DNA from: Novosphingobium sp. MD-1 | GTDB taxonomy: Bacteria; Pseudomonadota; Alphaproteobacteria; Sphingomonadales; Sphingomonadaceae | NCBI RefSeq assembly: GCF_001014975.1 | Contig: NZ_BBXA01000013.1 | Span: 682,001 to 746,000 of the forward strand | Reading direction: 5' to 3' | DNA length: 64,000 bases | Part shown: piece by piece, positions 52,826 through 61,847 of the stretch | Layout: each line of letters begins with the position of its first letter | Position numbering within the stretch: the first letter of the stretch is position 1 | Translations under genes and position numbers: made by a program | The notes under the pieces: generated by a model | What the model was told of the DNA's origin: nothing | Database searches by the model: none | What the model saw: only the letters and a program-made list of their open reading frames with translations

Positions 52826-55066
52826 ATGACCGGGACAATGATGAAAGCGGGCCTTGCCATCCTGCTTGGCACCGCGGCCGCCACAACGGTCGCCGCCCGC
52901 GATCAGGCTCCATCCACCGAACCGGGCTCCACCGCGCCAGGCAGGGCTGGCGAAGACGCCCAGCGCCGGGCCGACGCGACGCTGCGGCAGATGACGCAGG
53001 ACGAAAGGACCGTCCTGACTCACGGGATCATGCCGCTTCCGGTCGGCGCCACTCCGCCGCCGATTCCGGCGGATGCCATTCCCGGCGCCGGCTACGTCGG
53101 CGGCGTTGCCCGGCTGGGCATTCCCGCGCTGAAGGAAACCGACGCCAGCCTTGGCGTCGCCTACGTGTTCGGGCTGCGCCGGGATGGCGCCACCGCGCTG
53201 CCATCGGGCCTCGCCATGGCGTCGACCTGGAATCCCGCCCTCATCGAACAGGGCGGCGCCATGATCGGCGCCGAAGCGCGCGCCAAGGGCTTCAACGTGA
53301 TGCTGGCAGGCGGCGTCAACCTGATGCGCGATCCGCGCAACGGCCGCAATTTCGAGTATTTCGGCGAAGACCCGCTGCTCAGCGGCACGCTCGCCGGCCA
53401 TGCGATCCGGGGCATCCAGTCGAACCACATCATCGCCACGATCAAGCACTTCGCGCTGAACGGGCAGGAGACGGGCCGCAAGTTCGTCGATTCCCGGATT
53501 TCCGAAGGCGCGGCGCGCGAAAGCGACCTGCTGGCCTTCCAGCTCGGCATCGAGATCGGCAATCCGGGGTCGGTGATGTGCGCCTACAACAAGGTCAATG
53601 GCGACCCGGCCTGCTCCAGCAACTGGCTGCTGAACACGGTGCTCAAGCGCGACTGGGGCTACAAGGGCTTCGTGATGTCGGACTGGGGCGCGGTGCCCGA
53701 TCTTCAGGCGGCGATGAACGGGCTGGACCAGCAATCGGGCGGACAGCTCGACAAGGCGATGTTCTTCGACCGGCCGCTGGCCGAAGCCGCCGCCGGCAAA
53801 CCCGCATGGGCCGCACGGCGCGATGACATGAACCGCCGCGTGCTGTGGGCGATCTACGACAACGGGCTGGACAAATTTCCCGTCAGCCCCGGCGGCAAGA
53901 TCGATTTCGATGCGCATGGCAGGATCGCGCAGGATACCGCCGAACAGGGTATCGTCCTGCTGCGCAACGAACGGGGGGCCTTGCCGCTTGCCGCTTCGGC
54001 AAAGCGGATCGCCGTCATCGGCGGATACGCCGACACCGGCGTCGTCTCGGGCGCGGGCTCAAGCCAGGTGCAAGGCCAGGGCGGACCGGCGGTATCGATC
54101 CCGCTCGGCGGCGGCAGCGGGTTCGCGGCCTTCATTCAGGAGGCCTATCACCGTTCCGTGCCACTCAAGGCGATCAAGGCGCAGGCCGGCGACGCCACCG
54201 TCACCTATCGCAACGGCCGCTATATCTCCGAGGCGGTGACGCAGGCGAAGCAGGCGGATGTCGCGATCGTGTTCGCCACGCAATGGTCGACCGAAGGGTT
54301 CGACCAGCCCGATCTTACGCTGCCCAACGGGCAGGACGCGCTGATCGCGGCCGTGGCGGACGCCAACCCGAACACGATCGTCGTGCTCGAAACCGGTGGC
54401 CCGGTGCTGATGCCGTGGCTCGGCAAGACCGCTGCGGTGGTCGAGGCATGGTATCCCGGCGCACGGGGCGCGGAAGCGATTGCGAACGTGCTGTTCGGCA
54501 AGACCAACCCTTCAGGCCGCCTGCCGATCACGTTCCCGGCCGCCGAAAAGCAGCTTCCGCGTGCCAAGGTCGATGGGTTCGACGTGCTCGAACCCGATTT
54601 CACCGGCAATCCGCCGCACGCGGACATGGCCCTTGTCGCCAACTACGACATCGAGGGGTCAGACCTCGGTTACCGCTGGTTCGCTCGCAAGGGGGAAAAG
54701 CCGCTGTTCCCGTTCGGCCATGGCCTGTCCTACACCGCGTTCGCCACCAGCGGCCTCAAGACCGATGGAGCAACCGCGACGTTCACCCTCACCAACACCG
54801 GCAAGCGCGCCGGCGCCACGGTGGCGCAGCTCTATATGGTCACGCAGGCGGGCGCGCCAAGGCAGCGTCTGGTGGGCTACGCGCGGGTCGATCTGGCGGC
54901 CGGCGCCTCGCAACCGATCACGGTCGCGATCGATCCGCGCCTGCTGGCGGATTGGAAGAACGGCACATGGTCCATCGCCGGCGGTGATTACGGCTTCGCG
55001 CTGGGCGAGAACGCGGATGCGCTCGGCCCGGTCGTCACCGTGCGCATGAAGGCGCGGCGCTGGTAA
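52826..55066 (+). CDS. GH3 family beta-glycosidase
   Basis: 746 residues. A signal peptide (GLAILLGTAAATTVAA) precedes the GH3 TIM barrel with nucleophile D286 in GFVMSDWGAV, IKHFALNGQETGR and VMCAYNKVNG. The alpha/beta sandwich (GIVLLRNERGALPLA) and a C-terminal fibronectin-III domain (PFGHGLSYTAF onward) follow. An ATG at 52772 overlaps the sulfatase stop codon, but the ATG at 52826 has an AGGAAG site and gives a proper signal peptide. It cleaves terminal beta-linked sugars in the periplasm. Confidence 0.92.
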   Translation: MTGTMMKAGLAILLGTAAATTVAARDQAPSTEPGSTAPGRAGEDAQRRADATLRQMTQDERTVLTHGIMPLPVGATPPPIPADAIPGAGYVGGVARLGIPALKETDASLGVAYVFGLRRDGATALPSGLAMASTWNPALIEQGGAMIGAEARAKGFNVMLAGGVNLMRDPRNGRNFEYFGEDPLLSGTLAGHAIRGIQSNHIIATIKHFALNGQETGRKFVDSRISEGAARESDLLAFQLGIEIGNPGSVMCAYNKVNGDPACSSNWLLNTVLKRDWGYKGFVMSDWGAVPDLQAAMNGLDQQSGGQLDKAMFFDRPLAEAAAGKPAWAARRDDMNRRVLWAIYDNGLDKFPVSPGGKIDFDAHGRIAQDTAEQGIVLLRNERGALPLAASAKRIAVIGGYADTGVVSGAGSSQVQGQGGPAVSIPLGGGSGFAAFIQEAYHRSVPLKAIKAQAGDATVTYRNGRYISEAVTQAKQADVAIVFATQWSTEGFDQPDLTLPNGQDALIAAVADANPNTIVVLETGGPVLMPWLGKTAAVVEAWYPGARGAEAIANVLFGKTNPSGRLPITFPAAEKQLPRAKVDGFDVLEPDFTGNPPHADMALVANYDIEGSDLGYRWFARKGEKPLFPFGHGLSYTAFATSGLKTDGATATFTLTNTGKRAGATVAQLYMVTQAGAPRQRLVGYARVDLAAGASQPITVAIDPRLLADWKNGTWSIAGGDYGFALGENADALGPVVTVRMKARRW

Positions 55067-55090
55067 GCGCCGGCCGCCGGCCGTTGCCGA

Positions 55091-56071
55091 TCAGCCGGCG
55101 CGCACCATGCAGCGAAAGCCGATATGGGTGGTGGACGTATCCACCATTTCCGGATGGCGCGCCGCCGGGCGATAGCGCTGGCAATAGTTCGCCGCGCAGA
55201 GGTGCGATCCGCCCTTCAACACCTTGCGCCCGATGCGCACCGCCGGCTGCGCCGGGTCGTAACTGTCCTTGAGCTTGCCCCCACGCGGGTTGGAAACCGT
55301 GCAGCAGGCGCCCTTCGCCTTCTTGGGATCAGCCTGCGCCGCCTGCTCGCTCCACCAGTCGCGGGTCCATTCCCAGGTGTTGCCGATCATGTCGTACAGG
55401 CCATAGCCGTTAGGCGGGAACGACCGCACCGGCGAGGTCCGCTCCCATCCGTCCAGGCACTGGTTGGCGAAGGGGAACAGGCCCTGCCAGTAGTTCGCCA
55501 GCATCTGCCCGCCGGGCGCCAGTTCGTCGCCCCACGCATAGTCCCGGCCTTCCAGACCGCCGCGCGCGGCATATTCGTATTCGGCTTCGGTCGGCAGGTC
55601 CTTGCCCGCCCACCGCGCATAGGCATCGGCATCCGCCCATGCGACATGCACCACCGGATGATCCCACAGGTCCAGTTCGTCCAGCGAACGGCCGGGGCCA
55701 AGCGGGTGGCGCCAGTCCGCCCCGAATTCGAAGTGCCACCAGTTGCCCGGCGCGTTCATGTCCACCGGCCCGCGCGTCTTGCGGAACACCAGCGATCCGG
55801 CGCGGTCCATGCCCGGCAACATATCGGGATAGTCCTTCGGATCGGGCGCGACCTCGGCCTGCGTGACATGCCCCGTCGCCGCCACGAAGCGCGCGAACTG
55901 GCGGTTGGTCACCGGCGTCTCGTCGATCCGGAAGGCGTCCACCTTCACGCGGCGCAGCGGCGCTTCCTCCGGATAGAACGCTTCCGATCCCATCGTGAAC
56001 GTGCCGGCCGGGATGGCAATCATGCCCGCGTAGAGGTCCGCCACGGCTTCCAAACGCTCTTCCTTCCCCAT
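55091..56071 (-). CDS. formylglycine-generating enzyme (sulfatase-modifying factor)
   Basis: 326 residues of the FGE-sulfatase (SUMF1-like) fold. Landmarks are IPAGTFTMGSEAFYPEE, DAFRIDETPVTNRQFARFV, DHPVVHVAWADADAYARWAG and LPTEAEYEYAARGG. The active-site pair C292 and C297 in GGSHLCAANYCQRYR has the five-residue spacing of the human enzyme. It oxidises a sulfatase cysteine to formylglycine with oxygen. The start at 56071 is preferred to one at 56095, although neither has a strong ribosome site. It is convergent to the sulfatase/GH3 pair. Confidence 0.93.
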   Translation of the reverse strand: MGKEERLEAVADLYAGMIAIPAGTFTMGSEAFYPEEAPLRRVKVDAFRIDETPVTNRQFARFVAATGHVTQAEVAPDPKDYPDMLPGMDRAGSLVFRKTRGPVDMNAPGNWWHFEFGADWRHPLGPGRSLDELDLWDHPVVHVAWADADAYARWAGKDLPTEAEYEYAARGGLEGRDYAWGDELAPGGQMLANYWQGLFPFANQCLDGWERTSPVRSFPPNGYGLYDMIGNTWEWTRDWWSEQAAQADPKKAKGACCTVSNPRGGKLKDSYDPAQPAVRIGRKVLKGGSHLCAANYCQRYRPAARHPEMVDTSTTHIGFRCMVRAG

Positions 56072-56079
56072 CGCTACGC

Positions 56080-56892
56080 CTACACGCCCGCCCATACCGG
56101 CGCCCGCTTTTGCAGGAAGGCGTCGATCCCCTCGCCAGCGTCTTCCTCCATCATGTTCCGCGCCATCACTTCCGTAGCCAGTTCATAGGCATCGGAGCAC
56201 GGGCGTTCGCGCTGGGCATGGAACAGCGCCTTACCATGGCGGATCGCGGCGGGACTCTTGGCCATGATCGTGCGAACGAAATCGTCTACCGCCGCATCGA
56301 GATCCCCGGGCGCAACGGTCCGGTTGGTCAGACCCCAGCTCTCCGCCGTGGCCGCATCGATGAACTGCCCCGTCACCAGCATCTCGAACGCGCGCTTGGC
56401 CGGCACGTTGCGCGATAGCGCCACGGCCGGCGTCGAGCAGAACAGGCCGACGTTGATCCCCGAAACGGCGAACCGCGCCTCGGAGGAGGCGACCGCGAGA
56501 TCGCAGCTGGCGACGAGCTGGCATCCCGCCGCCGTGGCGATGCCGTGCACGCGCGCGATCACCGGCACGGGCAGGTCGGCGATGGCCTGCATCACCTCGG
56601 TACAGGCGCCGAACAGATCGCGATAATAGGCAATGTCGGGCGTGGCGCGCATCTGGCGCAAGTCATGCCCCGCGCAAAACGCGCGGCCAGCGCCGGACAG
56701 CACCACGCATCGCGCCGCGGGATCGGCCGCGACAACGGCCAGCTCGGCTTTCAGCGCCGCGAGCATCTCCTCCGAGAGCGCGTTGAACTGCGCCGGGCGG
56801 TTGAGCACCAGATCGAAGCGCCCCCGATCGCGATGCACGAGGACGAGGGGTTCATTGAGGACCACGGGATCCTTGTCGCTGTCAGACGTCAT
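56080..56892 (-). CDS. enoyl-CoA hydratase/isomerase (crotonase, ECHDC3-like)
   Basis: 270 residues. The crotonase core is clear: LNRPAQFNALSEEML, VVLSGAGRAFCAGHDLRQM (oxyanion loop), and VHGIATAAGCQLVASCDLAVAS. The overall pattern, including FAVSGINVGLFCSTPAVALSRN, is nearest the ECHDC3-type group. The 3' end overlaps the possible early start of the formylglycine enzyme gene downstream, a curious pairing. A link to the sulfated substrate is not evident. Confidence 0.9.
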   Translation of the reverse strand: MTSDSDKDPVVLNEPLVLVHRDRGRFDLVLNRPAQFNALSEEMLAALKAELAVVAADPAARCVVLSGAGRAFCAGHDLRQMRATPDIAYYRDLFGACTEVMQAIADLPVPVIARVHGIATAAGCQLVASCDLAVASSEARFAVSGINVGLFCSTPAVALSRNVPAKRAFEMLVTGQFIDAATAESWGLTNRTVAPGDLDAAVDDFVRTIMAKSPAAIRHGKALFHAQRERPCSDAYELATEVMARNMMEEDAGEGIDAFLQKRAPVWAGV

Positions 56893-57021
56893 CGCTTGGG
56901 CATCCTCGATCGTGTTGTGGGCGATACCGGATTTTGCTTCGTATAGCGTACAGCGATTGCGAAAAACCGATTTTGCGCCTTGCCGCCGCCGCCCACCATG
57001 CGCCTTTGCCCCAGGAGGCCC

Positions 57022-58080
57022 ATGCTCGACCGCTTCGCCTATACCACATTACCCGCACGCATCGTTTTTGGGGCGGGAATGGTGGCGCAACTTGCCGGGG
57101 AAATCGAGACGCTCGGCTGCCATCGGCTGTTGCTGGTTTCGACGCCGGGGCAGCGGGACAAGGCGCAGGCGATTGCCGAACCGCTCGAACGCAGGATCGC
57201 CAGCCATTTCGCCCATGCCACCATGCACACGCCGGTAGAGGTAACAGAAGCCGCGCTCGCGGAATTCCGCGACGTGGATGCCGATGGCGTGCTCGCTTTC
57301 GGCGGCGGCACGGCGGTTGGCCTAGCCAAGGCGATTGCCCTGCACACCGGCTGCCGCCAGGTGATCGTCGCCACGACTTATGCCGGATCGGAAGTAACGC
57401 CCGTGCTGGGGCAGACGGCGGCGGGCATGAAGACCACAATGCGCGATCCCCGGCTGCTGCCCGATCTCGTGCTCTACGATCCCGCACTCACGCTGGACCT
57501 GCCCCTGCCGACCAGCATCACCAGCGGCTTCAACGCCATCGCGCACGCGGTGGAAGCGCTTTACGCGCCGGATCGTAATCCCGTTTCCAGCCTGATGGCG
57601 CTGGAAGGCGCGCGGGCGATGGTGGAAGCCCTGCCCCGCATCGCCGCCGATCCGCTGCGCCTGCCCGCGCGAACCCGCGCGCTCTATGCCGCATGGCTGT
57701 GCGGCACGGTGCTGGGCGCGGTCGGGATGTCGTTGCACCACAAGTTGTGCCACACGCTGGGCGGCAGCTTCGGCCTGCCCCATGCCGATGTGCATACCGT
57801 GATCCTGCCGCACGCGCTGGCCTACAACACCCCGGCGGTGGTGGCGGAACTCGCTCCGCTGGCGCAAGCGCTGGGCGACGATCCCGCGCAGGCGCTGCAC
57901 CGGCTGGCGCGCGAACTGGGCGCACCGACCTCGCTCGCGCAACTCGGCATGGCGGAAAGCGATATCGACCGCGCCGCCACGCTGGCCACGCAGAACACCT
58001 ACCCCAACCCGCGCCCGGTCGAACGCGGACCGATCCGCGACCTGCTGGCGCGGGCGTGGCAGGGAGAGCAACCGGCATGA
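57022..58080 (+). CDS. maleylacetate reductase (iron alcohol dehydrogenase family)
   Basis: 352 residues, the size of maleylacetate reductases. Key segments are the cofactor loop LAFGGGTAVGLAKAIA, VATTYAGSEVTPVLGQTA, TSITSGFNAIAHAVEALYA and the LHHKLCHTLGGSFGLPHAD histidine region of the family. A GGAGG site precedes the ATG at 57022. It reduces maleylacetate, the next product after hydroxyquinol cleavage by the dioxygenase encoded 28 bases downstream, to 3-oxoadipate. Confidence 0.93.
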   Translation: MLDRFAYTTLPARIVFGAGMVAQLAGEIETLGCHRLLLVSTPGQRDKAQAIAEPLERRIASHFAHATMHTPVEVTEAALAEFRDVDADGVLAFGGGTAVGLAKAIALHTGCRQVIVATTYAGSEVTPVLGQTAAGMKTTMRDPRLLPDLVLYDPALTLDLPLPTSITSGFNAIAHAVEALYAPDRNPVSSLMALEGARAMVEALPRIAADPLRLPARTRALYAAWLCGTVLGAVGMSLHHKLCHTLGGSFGLPHADVHTVILPHALAYNTPAVVAELAPLAQALGDDPAQALHRLARELGAPTSLAQLGMAESDIDRAATLATQNTYPNPRPVERGPIRDLLARAWQGEQPA

Positions 58081-58108
58081 CCGGGCCAATCATCAGGGAG
58101 CAAGGCGC

Positions 58109-58951
58109 ATGAGCTATTTTACGGAGGCGCAATCGGCCGAGGCGGTCAACGCCCGGCTGGGCGCGGACATCGACCCGCGCCTTGCCCGGATCATGCGCTC
58201 GCTCGTCACGCACTTGCACGCCTTCATCAAGGACGTGGAGCTGACCGGGGAGGAATGGGCCAGCGCGATCGATTTCCTGACCGCCACCGGCCGCATCTGC
58301 AGCGCCGAACGGCAGGAGTTCATCCTGCTGAGCGACGTGTTGGGCGCATCGATGCTGGTCGACGCGATCAACAACCGCCGGCCGGACGAGGCCACGCAGA
58401 ACACGGTGCTCGGGCCGTTCCACGTCGCTGGCGCGCCGGAGCGACAGATGGGCGAAAGCATCTGTCTGGATGGCGAAGGCGAAGCCTGCCTGTTTGAAGG
58501 CGTGGTTACGGACATCGCCAGCCGCCCGATCGCCGGCGCTGAGATCGACGTATGGTCCGACAACGCCGATGGCTTTTACGATGTTCAGCAACCCAACGTA
58601 CAACCTCAATGGAATAATAGAGGGCGATTTATAACCGATAAGGACGGACGATACGCCTTCATCGGCATCAAGCCGGTATCCTATCCCATTCCGCACGATG
58701 GCCCCGTGGGCCAGATGCTCGAAGCGACCGGGCGGCACCCCTGGCGCCCCGCGCATACCCATTTCATCGTCTCCGCTCCGGGTTGCGACCGGCTGGTGAC
58801 GCACACCTTCGTTGCCGGCGACGCATGGCTGGAAAGCGACGCGGTGTTCGGGGTCAAGGCGCCGCTGATCGTGAACTACGAACCCACACCCGATGCCGCG
58901 ACGCCGTGGCGCTGCGCTTTCGATTTCGTGCTGGCACCCGCTCATGCGTGA
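58109..58951 (+). CDS. hydroxyquinol 1,2-dioxygenase (intradiol)
   Basis: 280 residues. The N-terminal helical domain (FTATGRICSAERQEFILLSDVLG in outline) is followed by the iron core with Y157, Y192, H216 and H218. The spacing from the second tyrosine to the first histidine equals that in Rhodococcus hydroxyquinol dioxygenase. It opens hydroxyquinol to maleylacetate. Around 58605-58640 the codons AGA and ATA, rare in this window, appear close together. The 3' end overlaps the MFS ATG. Confidence 0.93.
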   Translation: MSYFTEAQSAEAVNARLGADIDPRLARIMRSLVTHLHAFIKDVELTGEEWASAIDFLTATGRICSAERQEFILLSDVLGASMLVDAINNRRPDEATQNTVLGPFHVAGAPERQMGESICLDGEGEACLFEGVVTDIASRPIAGAEIDVWSDNADGFYDVQQPNVQPQWNNRGRFITDKDGRYAFIGIKPVSYPIPHDGPVGQMLEATGRHPWRPAHTHFIVSAPGCDRLVTHTFVAGDAWLESDAVFGVKAPLIVNYEPTPDAATPWRCAFDFVLAPAHA

Positions 58952-60263
58952 CCGGACCATCGCGCCGGACAGCGCCGCATCGTGGTATGTCGTGGCGATC
59001 TGCATGGCGGCCTACGTGCTGTCGTTCGTCGACCGGCAGATCCTGTCGCTGCTGATCGGGCCGATCCAGGCCGATCTCGGCATCAGCGATACCCAGTTCG
59101 GTCTGCTGCACGGCTTCGCCTTCGCGATCTTCTACGCCACGCTTGGCGTGCCGATCGCCGGCTTTTCGGACCGGATGGCGCGCCCGGCGGTCATCTCCGC
59201 CGGCATCGCCGCGTGGAGTCTCGCCACCGCCGCCTGCGGGCTTGCCGGCAGCTTCGCCGCGCTGTTCGGCGCGCGCGTGATGGTGGGCGCGGGCGAAGGC
59301 GCGCTTTCCCCCGCCACGCAATCGCTGATCGCCGACCTCTTCTCGCGCGAAAAGCTGGGCCGGGCGCTGGCGGTCTATTCGCTTGGCTCGTTCGTGGGCG
59401 CGGGGCTCGCCTTCGTCGCGGGCGGCGCGGTGATCGCGGCGGCGACGGCGCACGGCACGGTCCATATCGCGGGCCTGGCCCTGCGGCCGTGGCAGCTCTG
59501 CTTCATGATCGTGGGCCTGCCGGGCCTGCTATTGGCGCTAGTCGTGGCGCTGACCGTGCGCGATCCTCGCCCTCCCGCCAGCGGCAAGCAGGCAGCCTCC
59601 CCGCCGGGCATCGGCGCGGTCTTCGCCATGATGGGCCGGCATCGCGCGATCTTCGGCCCGCACCTTGCCGGCTATGCCCTGACCGGCTGGGCGCTGTTCG
59701 GCACGCTGGCCTGGGCGCCGGCGGTGCTGACCCGCGCCTTTGGCTTCGACACGCGCGAGGCCGGGCTATGGCTCGGCCTGATCGCGACCTGCGCGGGCGG
59801 CGGCGGCGCCTACGCCAGCGGCTGGCTGATGGACTGGCTCGACCGCCGCAGCGGACGGGGGGATGGCGCGCTGCGCGTCGGCATGATCGGCGGGCTCTGC
59901 TCGGCGCTGTTCGGCGGCGCGCTGGCCTTCGCGCCTTCGCCGGCCACGGGCCTCGTGCTGCTGGCAGGTTTGCAGTTCTTCTCGTCGTTTCCCATCGCGC
60001 CGTCGGGCGCGCTCGTCCAGATCGTTGCGCCGCCGGCCATGCGCGCGAGAGTCTCGGCGTTGCTGATCTGCTGCACCTCGCTGCTGGGCGCGGGCGTGGG
60101 AACGCTGCTGATCGGCCTGCTCAACGACCACCTGTTCGGCGCGGGCGCCGGGATCGTCCGTTCGCTGGCGCTGGTCACCGTGGTCGGCGGCGTGGGCGCG
60201 GCGGCCATCCTCGCCCCCGGATGCAAGCCCCTGCGCGCCTTCGTCGCGGGTCAGCGGGCCTGA
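58944..60263 (+). CDS. MFS transporter of the hydroxyquinol operon
   Basis: 439 residues, twelve membrane segments, with the spinster-like start YVVAICMAAYVLSFVDRQILSLLIGPIQADLGISDTQFGLL and GAGEGALSPATQSLIADLF. It is probably the uptake carrier for resorcinol-type acids or aromatic precursors. The ATG lies eight bases inside the end of the dioxygenase gene. Its own 3' end overlaps the convergent cytochrome c gene by 13 bases. Confidence 0.88.
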   Translation: MRDRTIAPDSAASWYVVAICMAAYVLSFVDRQILSLLIGPIQADLGISDTQFGLLHGFAFAIFYATLGVPIAGFSDRMARPAVISAGIAAWSLATAACGLAGSFAALFGARVMVGAGEGALSPATQSLIADLFSREKLGRALAVYSLGSFVGAGLAFVAGGAVIAAATAHGTVHIAGLALRPWQLCFMIVGLPGLLLALVVALTVRDPRPPASGKQAASPPGIGAVFAMMGRHRAIFGPHLAGYALTGWALFGTLAWAPAVLTRAFGFDTREAGLWLGLIATCAGGGGAYASGWLMDWLDRRSGRGDGALRVGMIGGLCSALFGGALAFAPSPATGLVLLAGLQFFSSFPIAPSGALVQIVAPPAMRARVSALLICCTSLLGAGVGTLLIGLLNDHLFGAGAGIVRSLALVTVVGGVGAAAILAPGCKPLRAFVAGQRA

Positions 60264-60688
60264 ACCCTCGCCTCGGCCATTGCCGCCTTGAGCTGCGCGC
60301 GGACCGGCCCCGGCGACCTTAACCAATCGGCGCGCAACCGCGTCACTTCCTCGGCTGTGTAGTCCTCGAACCCCGCCGGCAGCGGCCCCATCCGGCGCAC
60401 AAGCCAGTTCATCAGCCGGGCAACATCGGCATCGCTGAGTCGCGAGGTGGAAACGCCGGGCACGCGCACCAGATATTCGCGACCCCCGGGCAAGGCCGCG
60501 AAGTGGCCGAGCTGCCCGCGCATGTCGGGCACTTTACCCGCCATGCCGCGCCCGTCGGGCAAGTGGCACCCCTGGCAGTGCAGCGCATAGTCCACCCAGG
60601 CGCGGTGCGCGCGCTCGTCCGGCCCGGTGCCGGTCGCCGCGACGCCGAACACCAGCGCCAGCGGGAGCAGGACAACCGGTCGCCGCAC
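60251..60688 (-). CDS. monohaem c-type cytochrome of the amine dehydrogenase operon
   Basis: 145 residues from a GTG. A signal-like N-terminus (VVLLPLALVFGVAATG) leads to one haem site, CQGCH with C38, C41 and H42, and a PDGRGMAGKVPDMRGQLG segment. It is too small for MauG, which has two haems, so it is more likely an electron acceptor for the dehydrogenase, taking the place of amicyanin or a cytochrome. It follows the light-chain gene by 11 bases. Confidence 0.8.
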   Translation of the reverse strand: MRRPVVLLPLALVFGVAATGTGPDERAHRAWVDYALHCQGCHLPDGRGMAGKVPDMRGQLGHFAALPGGREYLVRVPGVSTSRLSDADVARLMNWLVRRMGPLPAGFEDYTAEEVTRLRADWLRSPGPVRAQLKAAMAEARVQAR

Positions 60689-60699
60689 GCCCCGCGCCG

Positions 60700-61221
60700 T
60701 CAGTCCGCCGGTCCGAGCACGACCGACGTGGAGCAGTGGTAGGCGACCCCCGCCTGCGTGCCGAGGCACCAGTCGAGATCGTTCGACGTGGTCGGCTGGT
60801 AGGTCGGCGTCGCGCCTTCGTCGCGGCTGCAGTTGCACCGGCCGCACGCCGCTTTACCGCAGCAATCGTTGTAGCTGATGATGTAATTGCGCCCGTCCAC
60901 CGGATTGCGGCAGGTGCCGACCCAGGTGATCGGCGAAGGCTCGGTTCCCGGCGGGCACGACGACGCCGAACCGCCGCAGCAGGAACAGAGGAAGCCGTCC
61001 ACCGCGCAATAGCGCCAGTATTCGCAGGACATCGGATCGCCCTGTTCCTGCACCTGCACGGGATTGGGCGCGCGTTCCGCCCGCGCGCGCGCCACCGGCA
61101 GCAGCGTGGCGGCGCCCGATACGGTCAGGAAAGCGCCCAGCCGCCCGATGAAGCCCCGGCGCGAAGTGCCGCGCGCGGCGCTGCGGGCCAGGTATTCGGC
61201 GGCGCGGTCCAGTCTTCTCAT
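60700..61221 (-). CDS. mauA: TTQ amine dehydrogenase light chain
   Basis: 173 residues. A Tat-type signal (SRRGFIGRLGAFLTVSGAATLL) precedes the cysteine-rich light-chain domain. The two cofactor tryptophans W100 (ITWVGTC) and W151 (NDLDWCLG) are 51 residues apart, as are W57 and W108 of Paracoccus methylamine dehydrogenase. Asp residues corresponding to the cofactor-forming aspartates (AVDG and SYNDCCG) are kept. Its ATG overlaps the mauD stop codon. The true substrate could be methylamine or an aromatic amine. Confidence 0.93.
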   Translation of the reverse strand: MRRLDRAAEYLARSAARGTSRRGFIGRLGAFLTVSGAATLLPVARARAERAPNPVQVQEQGDPMSCEYWRYCAVDGFLCSCCGGSASSCPPGTEPSPITWVGTCRNPVDGRNYIISYNDCCGKAACGRCNCSRDEGATPTYQPTTSNDLDWCLGTQAGVAYHCSTSVVLGPAD

Positions 61222-61847
61222 GCTTGGCTTCCCTGGTTCTGCCCCAGCAGCCCCGCCGCGCGGGCGCGCTGGAAATCCTGCAGCGAGGCGACGCCAATCC
61301 GGCTCGCTTCGAACAGGCTTTCGAGATGTTCGCGGTTGTTGATGAGGCCCTTTGCCACGATCTGGTTGTTGGCGTCGATCAGCACGGCATGGGGGAGCTT
61401 CGAGACCTGGAAGGCAATGCCGAGGGGCGTCGACAGCACCAGCGGGAACGCTTCCAGCCGCTCGCGCACCACCATTTCGTATTGCGCCTGCGCGTCGCCA
61501 TCGCTGGCCAGCACCACCTGCAAGGCATCCCCCTGTTCGCGCGCGATCGATTTGACCACGGGGATCAACGACTTGCACACCGGACAGGTCGGCGAAAGGA
61601 AGAACAGCAGGGTGGACCGCCCGTCCGCCGCCCCGCCGATGCGCACGGCCCGGCCGTCGATAGCTTCCAGTTCGAACGCCGGTGTCTCCTGCCCCACTTC
61701 GGGGCCGCCCGGCAGCATCAGCGCGCCGACCGGGCCGAGCCGTTCGTGCAGCATCCCCACCTGCCGCAGCAGCGCGACGACGACCAGCGCCAGCACGAGC
61801 ACCAGAATCCACAGCGCGATCAGCGCGGCAATCACGGCATTGGTCAC
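61218..61847 (-). CDS. mauD: MauD-like thioredoxin-fold maturation protein
   Basis: 209 residues from a GTG start with an AAGGAGA site. One N-terminal membrane helix is followed by a thioredoxin-like domain with the CPVCK motif (LFFLSPTCPVCKSLIPVV) and SKLPHAVLIDANNQIVAKGLI. MauD helps form the disulfides of the light chain in the periplasm. The start overlaps the mauE stop (GTGA), and the stop overlaps the mauA ATG. Confidence 0.92.
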   Translation of the reverse strand: MTNAVIAALIALWILVLVLALVVVALLRQVGMLHERLGPVGALMLPGGPEVGQETPAFELEAIDGRAVRIGGAADGRSTLLFFLSPTCPVCKSLIPVVKSIAREQGDALQVVLASDGDAQAQYEMVVRERLEAFPLVLSTPLGIAFQVSKLPHAVLIDANNQIVAKGLINNREHLESLFEASRIGVASLQDFQRARAAGLLGQNQGSQA

